NCBI GenBank assembly: GCA_017519145.1
Contig: JAFWTA010000023.1
Span: 1-64,000, forward strand
Length of the DNA: 64,000 nucleotides
Direction: 5' to 3'
Source: Ruminococcus sp.
GTDB taxonomy: Bacteria; Bacillota; Clostridia; Oscillospirales; Ruminococcaceae
Shown in pieces: positions 23,004 to 31,699 of the stretch (the stretch's first letter is position 1; every line of letters starts with the position of its first letter). The notes under the pieces were generated by a model. That model was given only the letters and a program-made list of their open reading frames with translations, was not told where the DNA came from and did no database searches. The position numbers were made by a program, and so were the translations under genes.

Positions 23004-24518
23004 TCAAATCAGCGAAATATCGAGAAAAAACGGAACAGGGTGCCACTTGTCGCGGATCTCTGTCTCGCGGTGATAAGTGATATCCTTGATCACTGTGCGG
23101 AGCAGGCTGTTCTTTTTCTCAGCTGACGCAACAGGATCCTCAAGTATAGCGATAGCATCGTGCAGTGCAATGATCTTCTGTCGGTAGTCTACCTCTGATA
23201 CCTGATAGCTCTTAGCTGTCTCGATTGCCTCTTGGAGCTCCTGCCGGCGCTGCGCGAGTGCAGCGTTACGCTTGACAAATACCTCGCTTGTATAGATACC
23301 CTGTTCGAGAAATTCGTATAGTCTCTCTTGCTGCGTCTCCAGCGCATTGAGCTCCTTGCGTAGAGCTTCTGCGATAGTCTTGTGCGCGTCAGGAGTGTTT
23401 TGAGTGCCTTCCGCAAGCTGCTCAGATAGTTCTGCCGCAAGCTGTCGGAGTGCTCTGATTACTTCCGCCTCGACTTCCTTGTACGTCGCCGAGCGATTAC
23501 CGCACCGCATCTGATAGGCACAGTGCAGACGAGCCTCGCACTTCTTATGAGGCTGATATATCATAGGGCGGCCACAGGAGCAGTGCATGATACCCGCAAA
23601 GGGATTTTTCAGTCCTGACTTAGCCTTTACTTTCGGAAGGCTTCCGAAACGGGCAAGAGAAGCGCTGAACGTCCCCTCCGAGATGATAGGCTCATGCTTG
23701 CCGTCGACGAGTATCCAATCCTCTTTGTTAGCCTTAGGGCGTGATGATATCAGTTCGCCGCCCTCATAGTGCTTCACGGTCTTGCGGCAGTTCCAGCGTA
23801 TCTTTCCGATATATACGGGGTTGCGAAGCATATCTCTTATGCTTGCGTTATTCCATATCTCGGACTTCCTCGGCTTGATGTGCAGCTCATTGAGACGGTT
23901 CGCGATCGTGGTGGTGCCGAGCCCGTCTTTTGTCCAGAGCTCATACATCAGGCGCACGGTGTCAGCCTCTGAGTTCGGGACGAGAGTATAAGCCTTCCCG
24001 ACCTTTACTTTATCATAACCGTAGGGAGCGACGGAGCCGATGAAGTTTCCCTCATTGACGGAGGCTATCCTGCCGCGCATCATGATCTCCTTGACGTATT
24101 CCAGATAGTCGTTTCCGCGCATGAGCTCCATCTCGAAAAACTTACGGTCGAACTTGTCTCCGAGATCATACGTCTTCGGAGGCGTGACGATCAGTGTATC
24201 AGTATAGCGGAACGCTCTGATAATAGCTCCACAGTCAGACAGGTCTCCACGGCTCAGTCGTTGCGGATCCACGACAAGAACTCCCTTTACCTCCTCGGTC
24301 TGAATACGGCCGAGGAGCTTTTTTATTTCCGGTCGGTCCTGAATAGTCTCACCCGAGACTACCTCTCGGTAGATCATGTCCTCAGGGATAGCTCCGCCGA
24401 GCTTGGCGGCTGAATAGTCCTGCAATATCTTATAGTGCTTCGCAAGTACCTCCTCAACGGTCTCATGCTCGCCGTCGGCTCGGGACTTACGAAGATACAT
24501 CAAGTATTTATCGGACAT
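23004..24518 (-). CDS. Large serine recombinase (prophage integrase/excisionase)
   Basis: 504 residues. N-terminal resolvase domain with catalytic Ser12 in YLRKSRAD and the DPQRLSRGD arginine segment; recombinase domain about residues 160-280 (GYDKVKV ... ANRLNELHIKPRKSEIWNNASI); zinc ribbon with CxC and two later cysteines (about 318-355); then a long coiled-coil rich C-terminus (about 365-470). Cuts and joins attP and attB with a 2-bp crossover; excision normally needs a directionality factor. It lies next to attL. A 7-bp hairpin (24536-24553) precedes its ribosome site. Confidence 0.93.
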   Translation of the reverse strand: MSDKYLMYLRKSRADGEHETVEEVLAKHYKILQDYSAAKLGGAIPEDMIYREVVSGETIQDRPEIKKLLGRIQTEEVKGVLVVDPQRLSRGDLSDCGAIIRAFRYTDTLIVTPPKTYDLGDKFDRKFFEMELMRGNDYLEYVKEIMMRGRIASVNEGNFIGSVAPYGYDKVKVGKAYTLVPNSEADTVRLMYELWTKDGLGTTTIANRLNELHIKPRKSEIWNNASIRDMLRNPVYIGKIRWNCRKTVKHYEGGELISSRPKANKEDWILVDGKHEPIISEGTFSASLARFGSLPKVKAKSGLKNPFAGIMHCSCGRPMIYQPHKKCEARLHCAYQMRCGNRSATYKEVEAEVIRALRQLAAELSEQLAEGTQNTPDAHKTIAEALRKELNALETQQERLYEFLEQGIYTSEVFVKRNAALAQRRQELQEAIETAKSYQVSEVDYRQKIIALHDAIAILEDPVASAEKKNSLLRTVIKDITYHRETEIRDKWHPVPFFLDISLI

Positions 24519-24587
24519 AGTTCCTCCTTTCTGTGACCGACAAAGATGTCGGTTGCAAATATCCCCTGCACGGAGCAGGGGAGTTGT

Positions 24588-25724
24588 TTATTTGAAGAAA
24601 TCTCCTTCCTTCACTATTTTTATGTCGGCACCTTTCGACTGGAACTCTAATGCTTTTTTTACTTTTGTACCATAGTTTCCATGAGCCCAATCCGAACTTC
24701 CATAGCCGCCTACGATTACATAATTAGTTTTCTTGGTAACATTTTTCTGTACTTCTGCGCCTAAATTTTCAAGTTTGGCGGAAACTTCCTCTCGTGAGCC
24801 TAAAGTAAACTCGCCTGTTAAGACAATCTTGCTTCCGGCGATAACAATATTTGATTTATCAGAAGACTGCTGTTCAACTGGATTATCATAATTGGAAAGT
24901 ATATCTATTAAGTAAACACGTTCATCTTCAGTTATTACCCCATCTTCGAGAACATCATTCAAAGCTTTTGAAATAACATCGAACGGATAATTGCCCTTGA
25001 GGTGTTCATTATACTTTGTCCAATCACTCAGAAGGCGGATTTCAGTATCAGTCAAGACATTGTCGCTCATGATGTTTTTTACTATCGCAGTAAGCTCATG
25101 GAGCTGCTTTGTTTCATCAGCAAAGCGAGTGTTATGAACGTGATCTGATGAACCGGCTTTACTATATGACCTATCAAAGAGAGGTTTGAGTTTTTGATAA
25201 CATTCATGATTTGCAATACAATCGGCTAATGCTCTATGAGCGTTGTTATGTTCTATACCAAAGTACTTTGTCAGAGTAGTGAGATTATAGTTTGGTACAT
25301 TGATTTTGCAATGACGAACATATTGAAGAGTATCGAGCATATTATTAGTGAAATGGTTCATGTTTAAGTTTTCACATATATCATAGATGATAGTGCTGTC
25401 ATAAGCGGCTATATTATGACCGAGTATAATATCGTCCCCGATGAAATCAATAAAATCATTAATGATCTCTTCGATCTTCGGAGCATCAACAAGCATTTCA
25501 TCACAGATGCCTGTTAAAACAGTGACCTCGCTCGGAACGCTCAGAGTTGGTTTTACAAATGAGCTGAATTTATCAACTATATTTCCGTTTCTGACTTTAA
25601 TAGCGCCGATTTCAATTATCTCACAGGTATTAACATTCAAGCCTGTGGTCTCAAGATCGAAAACGGTATAGTCATTAATATCCTCTAATATACTTTTGCC
25701 CTTAAAGGAACGTGTGTAGCACAT
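24588..25724 (-). CDS. DnaQ-like DEDDh 3'-5' exonuclease with C-terminal BRCT domain
   Basis: 378 residues. Exonuclease domain about 15-190: motif I FDLETTG (D23, E25), motif II LGHNIAAYD, motif III HRALADC. Middle about 200-285 is helical (two acidic LTDTEIRLL / ITEDERVYL repeats). BRCT domain about 295-378 with KIVLTGEFTLGSREEV and VGGYGSSDWAHGNYG. This resembles chromosomal DnaQ-BRCT proteins with unknown roles, perhaps in repair. Its place between integrase and repressor genes suggests a lysogenic cargo function. A 7-bp hairpin at 24562-24582 follows its stop. Confidence 0.85.
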   Translation of the reverse strand: MCYTRSFKGKSILEDINDYTVFDLETTGLNVNTCEIIEIGAIKVRNGNIVDKFSSFVKPTLSVPSEVTVLTGICDEMLVDAPKIEEIINDFIDFIGDDIILGHNIAAYDSTIIYDICENLNMNHFTNNMLDTLQYVRHCKINVPNYNLTTLTKYFGIEHNNAHRALADCIANHECYQKLKPLFDRSYSKAGSSDHVHNTRFADETKQLHELTAIVKNIMSDNVLTDTEIRLLSDWTKYNEHLKGNYPFDVISKALNDVLEDGVITEDERVYLIDILSNYDNPVEQQSSDKSNIVIAGSKIVLTGEFTLGSREEVSAKLENLGAEVQKNVTKKTNYVIVGGYGSSDWAHGNYGTKVKKALEFQSKGADIKIVKEGDFFK

Positions 25725-25859
25725 ATAGTATCCCCCTTGAAATAATTTGTCGGATAGTGTCGAAAAGTGTAGAATTAGTTCAATGCTTGAACTTCTACCT
25801 AAATTTTATCATTTCAAGACTGTGCAATCAATATGTAAATTCACTGAAATATTATTTTT

Positions 25860-26420
25860 TTATTGTGCTTTTTCAATAAATCCTTTGAACTGTTTATGAA
25901 CTTCACGCTCTAAAGGGTGCAGCAGGAAGGCGTTTCTCGCGTAAAGCTCACTCATTCTTTCGGCGCGATACCGTGCGGCAGTAGGGGATATATTGCATAC
26001 TGCCGCGATTTCCTCAGGAGTGCGGAGTCCTATCGCCCAAAGGATACAAGCAGGTGCGAGAATATCTATTGCAAATCGCTCAGCCTGATACTCGATAGGG
26101 TCTTTTTTTGATACACTGAATGTTCGTCCGTATTTACTGTCGGTCATAGGGTGTTCAAGCCAGATGTGCCCTAACTCATGGGCAGCGGTATAGCGCTGAG
26201 CCTGCAAAGAGTCGGAACCGCGAACTACAATGAAATAGTTACCCTCATGGAGAAATGTTCCACCGCGGATATTTCGGGGCAGTATAATTTCTTTAGTATC
26301 TCGGAGCAGGCGGATATCATTTGATCGGCATATATCAGAAATACTTATGGGGAGACTATTAATCTTATTCTGTATCAGAAATTCCCATGCCTTGTTCCGA
26401 GCTTCTTCATATATATTCAA
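25860..26420 (-). CDS. ImmA/IrrE-type metallopeptidase
   Basis: 186 residues with the zinc protease motif HELGH at 81-85 and downstream Glu/Asp candidates (ERFAIDILAPA). Members cleave phage or ICE repressors in response to DNA damage (ImmA cleaves ImmR). Located just downstream of the XRE repressor on the same strand, so it is the likely inducer that inactivates it. 25741-25859 is AT-rich with no feature recognised. Confidence 0.87.
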   Translation of the reverse strand: MNIYEEARNKAWEFLIQNKINSLPISISDICRSNDIRLLRDTKEIILPRNIRGGTFLHEGNYFIVVRGSDSLQAQRYTAAHELGHIWLEHPMTDSKYGRTFSVSKKDPIEYQAERFAIDILAPACILWAIGLRTPEEIAAVCNISPTAARYRAERMSELYARNAFLLHPLEREVHKQFKGFIEKAQ

Positions 26421-26486
26421 AAAATATCGCCTCCACCTAATATCATAACAGGTGGAGGCGTTTTTGTCATCATGAAAATACTGGAA

Positions 26487-26957
26487 TTAAAGATCGTCAG
26501 CTTCTTCGGCTGACGAAAGGCTGTCTGCTGATACAGAGAAGTGCGTTTCGCTCCCGTCCTCGCTGCGAGCGACGGCTTTTGTGTTGATTTCCGTGCTTTC
26601 AATGTGATACTGTTCCTGCAATGCGTCAGCAATACCATCAAGGAAACTGGCGCGGAGCTTATCGGGAAGTGTGAAGTAAGCTTTCAGAAGCTTCTTTTCT
26701 CTTTCTTCGGCTTCCATTATCTGCTCAATGGGGTCTGGCTTTTCATCAGAGTGCCCGAGCAAATAATCCGTACTAACTCCGTAGAAATCCGCAAGCTTGC
26801 ATATCGTATCATATCCTGCCTCGCGTCTCCCTGCTTCATAGTTTTGATATGCCGCGACAGTGAGCTTCAGATATTCCGCGACTTCGGCTTGACTTTTTTT
26901 CTGAGATTTACGAAGGTCAAGCATTATTTGACCTATTTTTAATTTAATATCATTCAT
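26487..26957 (-). CDS. XRE-family lysogeny repressor
   Basis: 156 residues from the ATG at 26957, AGGAGG 7 bp upstream; a TTG two codons earlier overlaps the ribosome site. HTH about residues 5-60 (LRKSQKKSQAEVAEYLKLTVAAYQNYEAG broken here for reading: QAEVAEYL, AAYQNYEAG), then an acidic C-terminus likely for dimerisation or cleavage. Expected to bind the ACAACA-N3-TGTTGT palindromes in the divergent promoter region and hold early genes off. Confidence 0.88.
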   Translation of the reverse strand: MNDIKLKIGQIMLDLRKSQKKSQAEVAEYLKLTVAAYQNYEAGRREAGYDTICKLADFYGVSTDYLLGHSDEKPDPIEQIMEAEEREKKLLKAYFTLPDKLRASFLDGIADALQEQYHIESTEINTKAVARSEDGSETHFSVSADSLSSAEEADDL

Positions 26958-26980
26958 GTGCAAACCTCCTTTTTTTCATA

Positions 26981-27010
26981 ATTATACAACATAATGTTGT
27001 ACTCTGTCAA
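26981..27010 (-). promoter_or_regulatory. Repressor promoter with operator in the spacer
   Basis: Minus strand TTGACA (27010-27005), an 18-bp spacer and TATAAT (26986-26981). The spacer holds the near-perfect palindrome ACAACATAATGTTGT (26986-27000), implying autoregulation. Confidence 0.78.
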
Positions 27011-27111
27011 TATGTTGTTATGTCAAAAAGAGAAAGTTTACAAAATGTTGTTTGTTTTCAACAATATGACGTGTTTACTTTTGGATAAGGCTACAAAACG
27101 GCGAGAAAGTG

Positions 27112-27140
27112 TTGACAAATACAACAGTCTGTTGTATAAT
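27112..27140 (+). promoter_or_regulatory. Early promoter with operator in the spacer
   Basis: TTGACA (27112-27117), a 17-bp spacer and TATAAT (27135-27140). The spacer is filled by ACAACAGTCTGTTGT (27121-27135). Further related palindromes or half sites lie at 27154-27168 (GCAACGTAATGTTGC) and between 27010 and 27065. Confidence 0.82.
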
Positions 27141-27195
27141 ACACTTGAAAAAAGCAACGTAATGTTGCGAAGAGCTGAACGGAGGTGTATCTGAG

Positions 27196-27405
27196 ATGTC
27201 AGACGCAAGCAAAGCATATAAAGAAGTCAGAGAGGCGGCTGAGGTTCTGCGCAATGCCGCAGGCTCTATCGCATCAACAGACGAGGAGCAGAAGCTTCTG
27301 AAAAGCTTTCGGCTTCTCAACTCAATCAATCAGAAGTCGATAATGAGCCGCCTTGAAGGTATCGTAGAGGGTCAGCATTACGCTGACGCCGAAAAAGCAG
27401 TTTAA
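27196..27405 (+). CDS. Small early prophage protein, unknown function
   Basis: 69 residues, helical, first gene of the rightward early operon and right after the operator-bearing promoter, a position often taken by Cro-like or antirepressor proteins. No HTH or known domain is recognised (ASKAYKEVREAAEVLRNAAG). ATG with GGAGGTG upstream. Confidence 0.65.
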   Translation: MSDASKAYKEVREAAEVLRNAAGSIASTDEEQKLLKSFRLLNSINQKSIMSRLEGIVEGQHYADAEKAV

Positions 27406-27448
27406 GCTAAGGACACAAATGTCCCTACCACCGAGAAAGGAGGATATA

Positions 27449-27643
27449 ATGGACAAAATACATATTCACTGCGATACTATTGCGCAGTTCAAAGCTTTAA
27501 GGGAAATACAGCGCTCTTTTCTGCCGGAGGGAGTAAAGTCGTTACAACTCATTCCTGATGGGATAAGACTCACCGATCAGACAGGAGCGACAGCAGATTT
27601 TATTTATTTTCCCGGAAGCGATATGGTGGTATTTTCACAGTAA
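27449..27643 (+). CDS. Small early prophage protein, unknown function
   Basis: 64 residues; ATG at 27449 after AAAGGAGG, chosen over an upstream non-ATG start that has no ribosome site. Mixed alpha/beta composition (FLPEGVKSLQLIPDGIRL). No family recognised. Confidence 0.6.
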   Translation: MDKIHIHCDTIAQFKALREIQRSFLPEGVKSLQLIPDGIRLTDQTGATADFIYFPGSDMVVFSQ

Positions 27644-27707
27644 AGAAAAAGAGCTGGAGGCAACTGTACAACCCGTAACCACATAAGCATAGGAATGAGG
27701 TGATAGT

Positions 27708-27938
27708 ATGAGGAAAGACGATATCAGGAACTGGACAGAGACCGAGACCGAAAAGGAGCGCACGGTCAGCTATGATACAGACCGTGCTCATATAACTGTA
27801 CATATCCCGAAGCACACTCCCGAGGAGCAGGCAGTCTTTGAGAAAAACGTCCGTGCAGCTCTGCGTCGCTTTTATCATCACGTCACCGTTGAAAAAGGCT
27901 GTGACTGGGACGAGCTCGTCGCCAAGTACAGTAACTGA
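27708..27938 (+). CDS. Small early prophage protein, unknown function
   Basis: 76 residues, charged; starts after a GAGGTG site. It ends just before the first dispersed palindrome (27941-27958). No family recognised. Confidence 0.6.
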   Translation: MRKDDIRNWTETETEKERTVSYDTDRAHITVHIPKHTPEEQAVFEKNVRAALRRFYHHVTVEKGCDWDELVAKYSN

Positions 27939-27940
27939 CT

Positions 27941-27958
27941 TGTGCATTCAACTGCACG
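27941..27958. repeat. Dispersed prophage palindrome, copy 1
   Basis: TGTGCATTCAACTGCACG: a variant of the TGTGCAG-N4-CTGCACA element. Located between genes, 20 bp upstream of the ribosome site of the next gene. Confidence 0.7.
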
Positions 27959-27983
27959 GAAAAACCGATAAGGAGGAAAACAC

Positions 27984-28613
27984 ATGAAAATTACCGATGC
28001 CGAGAAGAAGGAGATCATCAAGAACATTCTCGGCGCAGCAGACCGAAAGAAGCAGCTCGGAATTGAAGCCGACCTGCACTGCATAACCAAGGGTGATGTG
28101 AAGGATATTCTCAAGGCTGACGGCGTTGACCTGAGGATATTCTGCGGAGGTCGCCACGACAAGAAACGCATTGAGGACGAGCTTATCAAGGAGCAGGCAC
28201 AGGAGCCTGTGGACGAGCCCACCACCACGGAGCAGGCAGAGTCCGACGAGGAACTCGCTCAGCAGTGGGCTGATCTGGCGATACCACCATATGAGCCCCT
28301 TCCGCCTCTGAGCAACGAGGAGAGAGTCAGAGAGCCTATACCCTATACTAAGCCCGAGATACTTGACGGCCCTCCGCAGGATAGTCCGCGTATAGTCAAG
28401 GATATCCCCTGCGAAGCTGCAATCATTATCGGCCCTCACATCATCGAGGACGAGCAGCTCATGAGTGCCGTGAATAAGAAGCTCAAGGAACTCGCTGCTG
28501 AAAGGCAGGCGCACGCCGAAAGAATAGAAGTTATCGACAACACGCTGAGGAAATACGCGTATTTCTGCACAGACTGCTCAAACCTTATAGAGAGCGAGGG
28601 GATAGAGGTATGA
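27984..28613 (+). CDS. Prophage early protein, unknown function
   Basis: 209 residues; ATG after AAGGAGG. N-terminal ~60 residues are basic and helical, the middle is Pro/Glu rich (PPYEPLPPLSNEER), and the C-terminus is a helix ending with a CTDC pair that may bind metal. It overlaps the next gene by 4 bp. No family recognised. Confidence 0.65.
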   Translation: MKITDAEKKEIIKNILGAADRKKQLGIEADLHCITKGDVKDILKADGVDLRIFCGGRHDKKRIEDELIKEQAQEPVDEPTTTEQAESDEELAQQWADLAIPPYEPLPPLSNEERVREPIPYTKPEILDGPPQDSPRIVKDIPCEAAIIIGPHIIEDEQLMSAVNKKLKELAAERQAHAERIEVIDNTLRKYAYFCTDCSNLIESEGIEV

Positions 28614-28849
28614 GAAGCGATGAAGAGATCTTCGACGAGAAGCGCCAGTTTGTCACGGACAAGCTCACGCCATTCCTTCAGGCGATAGATCAGGACATAG
28701 AGTCTGCGGAGTATCACGTTATCACTCATACTCCCTACGACTTAGAGTACATAGTGATCACATGGAAAGGCGGCAGCAGTAAGAGGGCATACGTCACCGG
28801 TGACAGCCTTGTCGCCCTCGCAAAGGACGTCCTGAAGGTGATATCATGA
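28610..28849 (+). CDS. Small prophage protein, unknown function
   Basis: 79 residues, ATG overlapping the previous stop by 4 bp and its own stop overlapping the next gene by 4 bp, so translation is coupled. Predicted beta-rich end (YDLEYIVITWKGGSSKRAYV). No family recognised. Confidence 0.6.
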   Translation: MRSDEEIFDEKRQFVTDKLTPFLQAIDQDIESAEYHVITHTPYDLEYIVITWKGGSSKRAYVTGDSLVALAKDVLKVIS

Positions 28850-29136
28850 TTAGATATAGGATAAGAGGCATCGCCTATGAGTGTGACGAGACACAGGGAA
28901 CAGCTACGGTCAAGACCTCGAGCGGAGACATTGCCTTCAGCAACGCCATTGAGGGCTGGAACTACTTCACAGGTCTGGCGTTCTTCCCACTGGAAAAGGA
29001 CCTGCGGGACAAGCTTCAGGAAAACGGCTTCAACCGCTGGACAGGCACACGAAAGCAGGACTATACCGAGAGCGAGCTGAAGATGATAGACGATGCCGAC
29101 GAGGCAGCACGGAAGAGAGAACTGTACAAGTTCTGA
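28846..29136 (+). CDS. Small prophage protein, unknown function
   Basis: 96 residues, coupled by ATGA to the gene before it. Beta-rich N-terminus (IRYRIRGIAYECDE) and helical C-terminus. No family recognised. Confidence 0.6.
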   Translation: MIRYRIRGIAYECDETQGTATVKTSSGDIAFSNAIEGWNYFTGLAFFPLEKDLRDKLQENGFNRWTGTRKQDYTESELKMIDDADEAARKRELYKF

Positions 29137-29146
29137 GGAGGGCGGT

Positions 29147-29401
29147 ATGGGCAAGAAAATAGATTTCGACACCGCCCTGAAGCTCGGAGGTATTACTCCG
29201 AACGAGAGCATCTATGCCAAGCCGAACAACTACGGCTACAAGCTGAACGTCAATCACCCTCAGATACAGCCGTTATATGAGAGATACAAAGAGCATCTCG
29301 GAGAGAAGATACTCTCAGACAGGCAGAGATACACCTTTGAGAGCCTGATCTTCCAGATGATAGAGAGAAAGAACAAGAAAGAGGTAGAACAATGCGACTG
29401 A
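29147..29401 (+). CDS. Small prophage protein, unknown function
   Basis: 84 residues from the ATG at 29147 with GAGGAGGG upstream. Basic and helical at the C-terminus (FESLIFQMIERKNKKE). Overlaps the following membrane protein gene by 10 bp. No family recognised. Confidence 0.6.
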   Translation: MGKKIDFDTALKLGGITPNESIYAKPNNYGYKLNVNHPQIQPLYERYKEHLGEKILSDRQRYTFESLIFQMIERKNKKEVEQCD

Positions 29402-29664
29402 TAGCATATATCCTGATAGCGATAGCATTTATCGCTATCATAGGAGTGCCGATAGAGTTTCTTGCCGAGCACATTCGGAGGGGAAGCGCATACCGTGCGG
29501 CACGAAAGGAGATAAAGACAAGTATAAGAGTCTGGGAAAGTATCGCAAAGAGTTGCGATCCGATCACAGATGCATACGATAAGGGCTATGCAATAGCCAG
29601 ACTTGTGATATATCATCATGAGCTGGACGAGCTGACGGCCCGAAAAGAGTACTTGTGCAGTTGA
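29392..29664 (+). CDS. Small membrane protein of the prophage early region
   Basis: 90 residues; one N-terminal membrane segment (IAYILIAIAFIAIIGVPI) followed by a cytoplasmic helical part. Function unknown. Followed at 29654 by a dispersed palindrome overlapping its last codons. Confidence 0.6.
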   Translation: MRLIAYILIAIAFIAIIGVPIEFLAEHIRRGSAYRAARKEIKTSIRVWESIAKSCDPITDAYDKGYAIARLVIYHHELDELTARKEYLCS

Positions 29665-29671
29665 CTGCACG
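29654..29671. repeat. Dispersed prophage palindrome, copy 2
   Basis: TGTGCAGTTGACTGCACG overlaps the stop of the membrane protein gene and lies just before the ribosome site of the PcfK-like gene. Confidence 0.75.
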
Positions 29672-29689
29672 ATCGATAAGGAGGAAATT

Positions 29690-30052
29690 ATGGATAGAGA
29701 GCAATATTTCGGTGAGAAAATCAAAGGACGGAAGGAAGAGGCTATCGCCTCAGCCGTAAGGGAAGCACTTGAAAGCTTCTGCGATCAGGAGCCCGAGTTC
29801 GAGCAGGCGATAGAGCAGAGTGGAAAGACCTTTCAGGACTGCCTCAAGGAGGTAGTGAACGGCTGCGGAAGCTGCCTGTCCGACATCGAAGCATACCGCC
29901 GCGCCGTGAAGTTCTACTTCTCGACCGCGACAGTGAGCTTCCGTATGACTATTGACCTAAGCGGCGACAACGGCGCTGCGAAGCCTATCACCATGTCCTC
30001 GAACAAGAAGGACACGCTGAGTATGTCACTCGACGATCTTCTGAACTTCTGA
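29690..30052 (+). CDS. PcfK-like protein
   Basis: 120 residues; ATG after AAGGAGG. The segment FQDCLKEVVNGCGSCLSDIEAYRRAVKFYF (read in parts: DCLKEVVNGCGSCL and EAYRRAVKFYF) follows the PcfK pattern of a helix, a Cys/Gly turn, an acidic residue and an aromatic Y/F-Y/F pair. The next gene is PcfJ-like, the partner normally found beside PcfK on conjugative elements and phages. AcrIIA9, a Cas9 inhibitor, contains a PcfK-type domain (family knowledge), so an anti-CRISPR role is conceivable but untested. Confidence 0.65.
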   Translation: MDREQYFGEKIKGRKEEAIASAVREALESFCDQEPEFEQAIEQSGKTFQDCLKEVVNGCGSCLSDIEAYRRAVKFYFSTATVSFRMTIDLSGDNGAAKPITMSSNKKDTLSMSLDDLLNF

Positions 30053-30064
30053 GGAGGTGAGAGT

Positions 30065-31681
30065 GTGGACAACTCATTTATCAGCACAGAAGGCTACCGA
30101 GAGGAGATAGAAGACTTCTTCCCGAAGTTCGTGTTCTACCGCAGAGGGTATCACACTCCTACCTGCGGGGGCTTCGGAGAATTCATAGACGGCGAGAAGG
30201 GGAAGGTCACGGACTGCTACTGCACAGCCTGCCACGAACGATATGAGGACGGGATCCGCAAGCCCTCGGAGTACAAGCATAAGGAACTCGGCTATTGTGC
30301 CAACTGTGGGCACCCTGTTGAGTTCAGACAGATGAACAGAGGGCGGCAGAGCTACTATGTGACAGGGAACTTTGCTATCTTCGAGGGTGCAGGAGATCTC
30401 ATGCGGATCAAATGTATCAAGGCATACCAGCGCTTTTCGAGTGATACCTCCGAAATGGAGCCCGAGATCGGATGGTATACAGTCACTCAATATGAATTAA
30501 GGCCCGGACAAGCTATACAGTACAAGGCTGTATGGAACAAAGGGAAATATGAATGGAAAAGAAAGAAGACGGGCTGCACCGAGCCTAACTTCAATGCCGG
30601 CGGCTTTGGATATGCCGACAGGAACTACACGCTCATCAATCAGGAAGCCGTCGATCACAGCTTCCTGAAATACCTTTTCAAGGGTGAGCACTACGGCTAT
30701 ATCTATATCACATGGCTCTGCTGCTATGCGCAGCATCCTCAGCTCGAATACCTCCTGCACGGTGGCTTCGAGTATCTTGCGAGGGACTATGTCCAGGCCC
30801 ACGTCCCTGAATATGGAAAGTTCGTCACAGTAAGATACAACTGGCGCAGCAACGATCTCAAAAAAATGCTGCGTCTGGACAGACAGGAGATAAAGTTCCT
30901 TGCTAAGGAGCAAGGCAGATACTACGACAGCTATATCAAGTTTAGGCGTGACTTTTTCAAGGGAAGAAATACAGCTGAAACTTTGAAATACTTCGAGAAC
31001 TTCCACAACCAGACAGAGTATATCCGAGAAGTCGAAGATATGACAGGTATTGCTCGCAAGAAGATCATGGACTATGCTCTGAGAAAGCAGAACTCACAAG
31101 GAACATACTTCTTTATCACTCTCTACAAGGACTATATCGAGCAGTGCATCGAGCTCGGGCGAGATATGAGTACCGATGTAGTAACAATGCCGAAGGATAT
31201 GTTTGCAGCTCATGACAGAACAACAGAAATGCTTCGCACCATACGCAGTGAGAAGGCCGCTATACAGCTTGCGGAGTCCGATGCACATCGCCGTGATCTT
31301 GAAGTCACGGATATGGAGCTTGGTCTTATCCTGAGGCTGCCGTATGATACGGAAGAAATAGTCGCAGAAGGTGAAAAGCTCTCTCACTGTGTCGGCGGAT
31401 ATGCAGACCGGCACGCAGCAGGGAAGCTGGCTATACTGTTCCTGCGGACAGTAGGGCACCCCGGAACGCCCTACTACACTATGGAGGTATCAAATGAACT
31501 CCAGATAGTGCAGTGCAGAGGGTATCGTAACAACAATGCTGGCAACCCGAAGCCGGAAGAGATCATCGAATTCGAGCGCCGCTACGAAGAATACCTCAAG
31601 AAAGTAAAGATTGACCGCAAGAAAACGGCAGAAAAAGCCAAGAAGAAAAGGCAGCAGCAGAAAGCAAAGGTTGCTGCCTGA
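30065..31681 (+). CDS. PcfJ-like protein
   Basis: 538 residues. GTG start at 30065 after GGAGGTGA. N-terminal zinc-finger-like cysteines (CTACHERYE, CANCGHPVEFRQ), and the C-terminal PcfJ signature KLSHCVGGYADRHAAGK with a following ILFLR strand. Basic Lys-rich tail. PcfJ proteins travel with mobile elements; their biochemical role is not established. Twelve base pairs after PcfK, so co-expressed. Confidence 0.82.
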   Translation: MDNSFISTEGYREEIEDFFPKFVFYRRGYHTPTCGGFGEFIDGEKGKVTDCYCTACHERYEDGIRKPSEYKHKELGYCANCGHPVEFRQMNRGRQSYYVTGNFAIFEGAGDLMRIKCIKAYQRFSSDTSEMEPEIGWYTVTQYELRPGQAIQYKAVWNKGKYEWKRKKTGCTEPNFNAGGFGYADRNYTLINQEAVDHSFLKYLFKGEHYGYIYITWLCCYAQHPQLEYLLHGGFEYLARDYVQAHVPEYGKFVTVRYNWRSNDLKKMLRLDRQEIKFLAKEQGRYYDSYIKFRRDFFKGRNTAETLKYFENFHNQTEYIREVEDMTGIARKKIMDYALRKQNSQGTYFFITLYKDYIEQCIELGRDMSTDVVTMPKDMFAAHDRTTEMLRTIRSEKAAIQLAESDAHRRDLEVTDMELGLILRLPYDTEEIVAEGEKLSHCVGGYADRHAAGKLAILFLRTVGHPGTPYYTMEVSNELQIVQCRGYRNNNAGNPKPEEIIEFERRYEEYLKKVKIDRKKTAEKAKKKRQQQKAKVAA

Positions 31682-31699
31682 TAAGATAAGGAGGAAACT

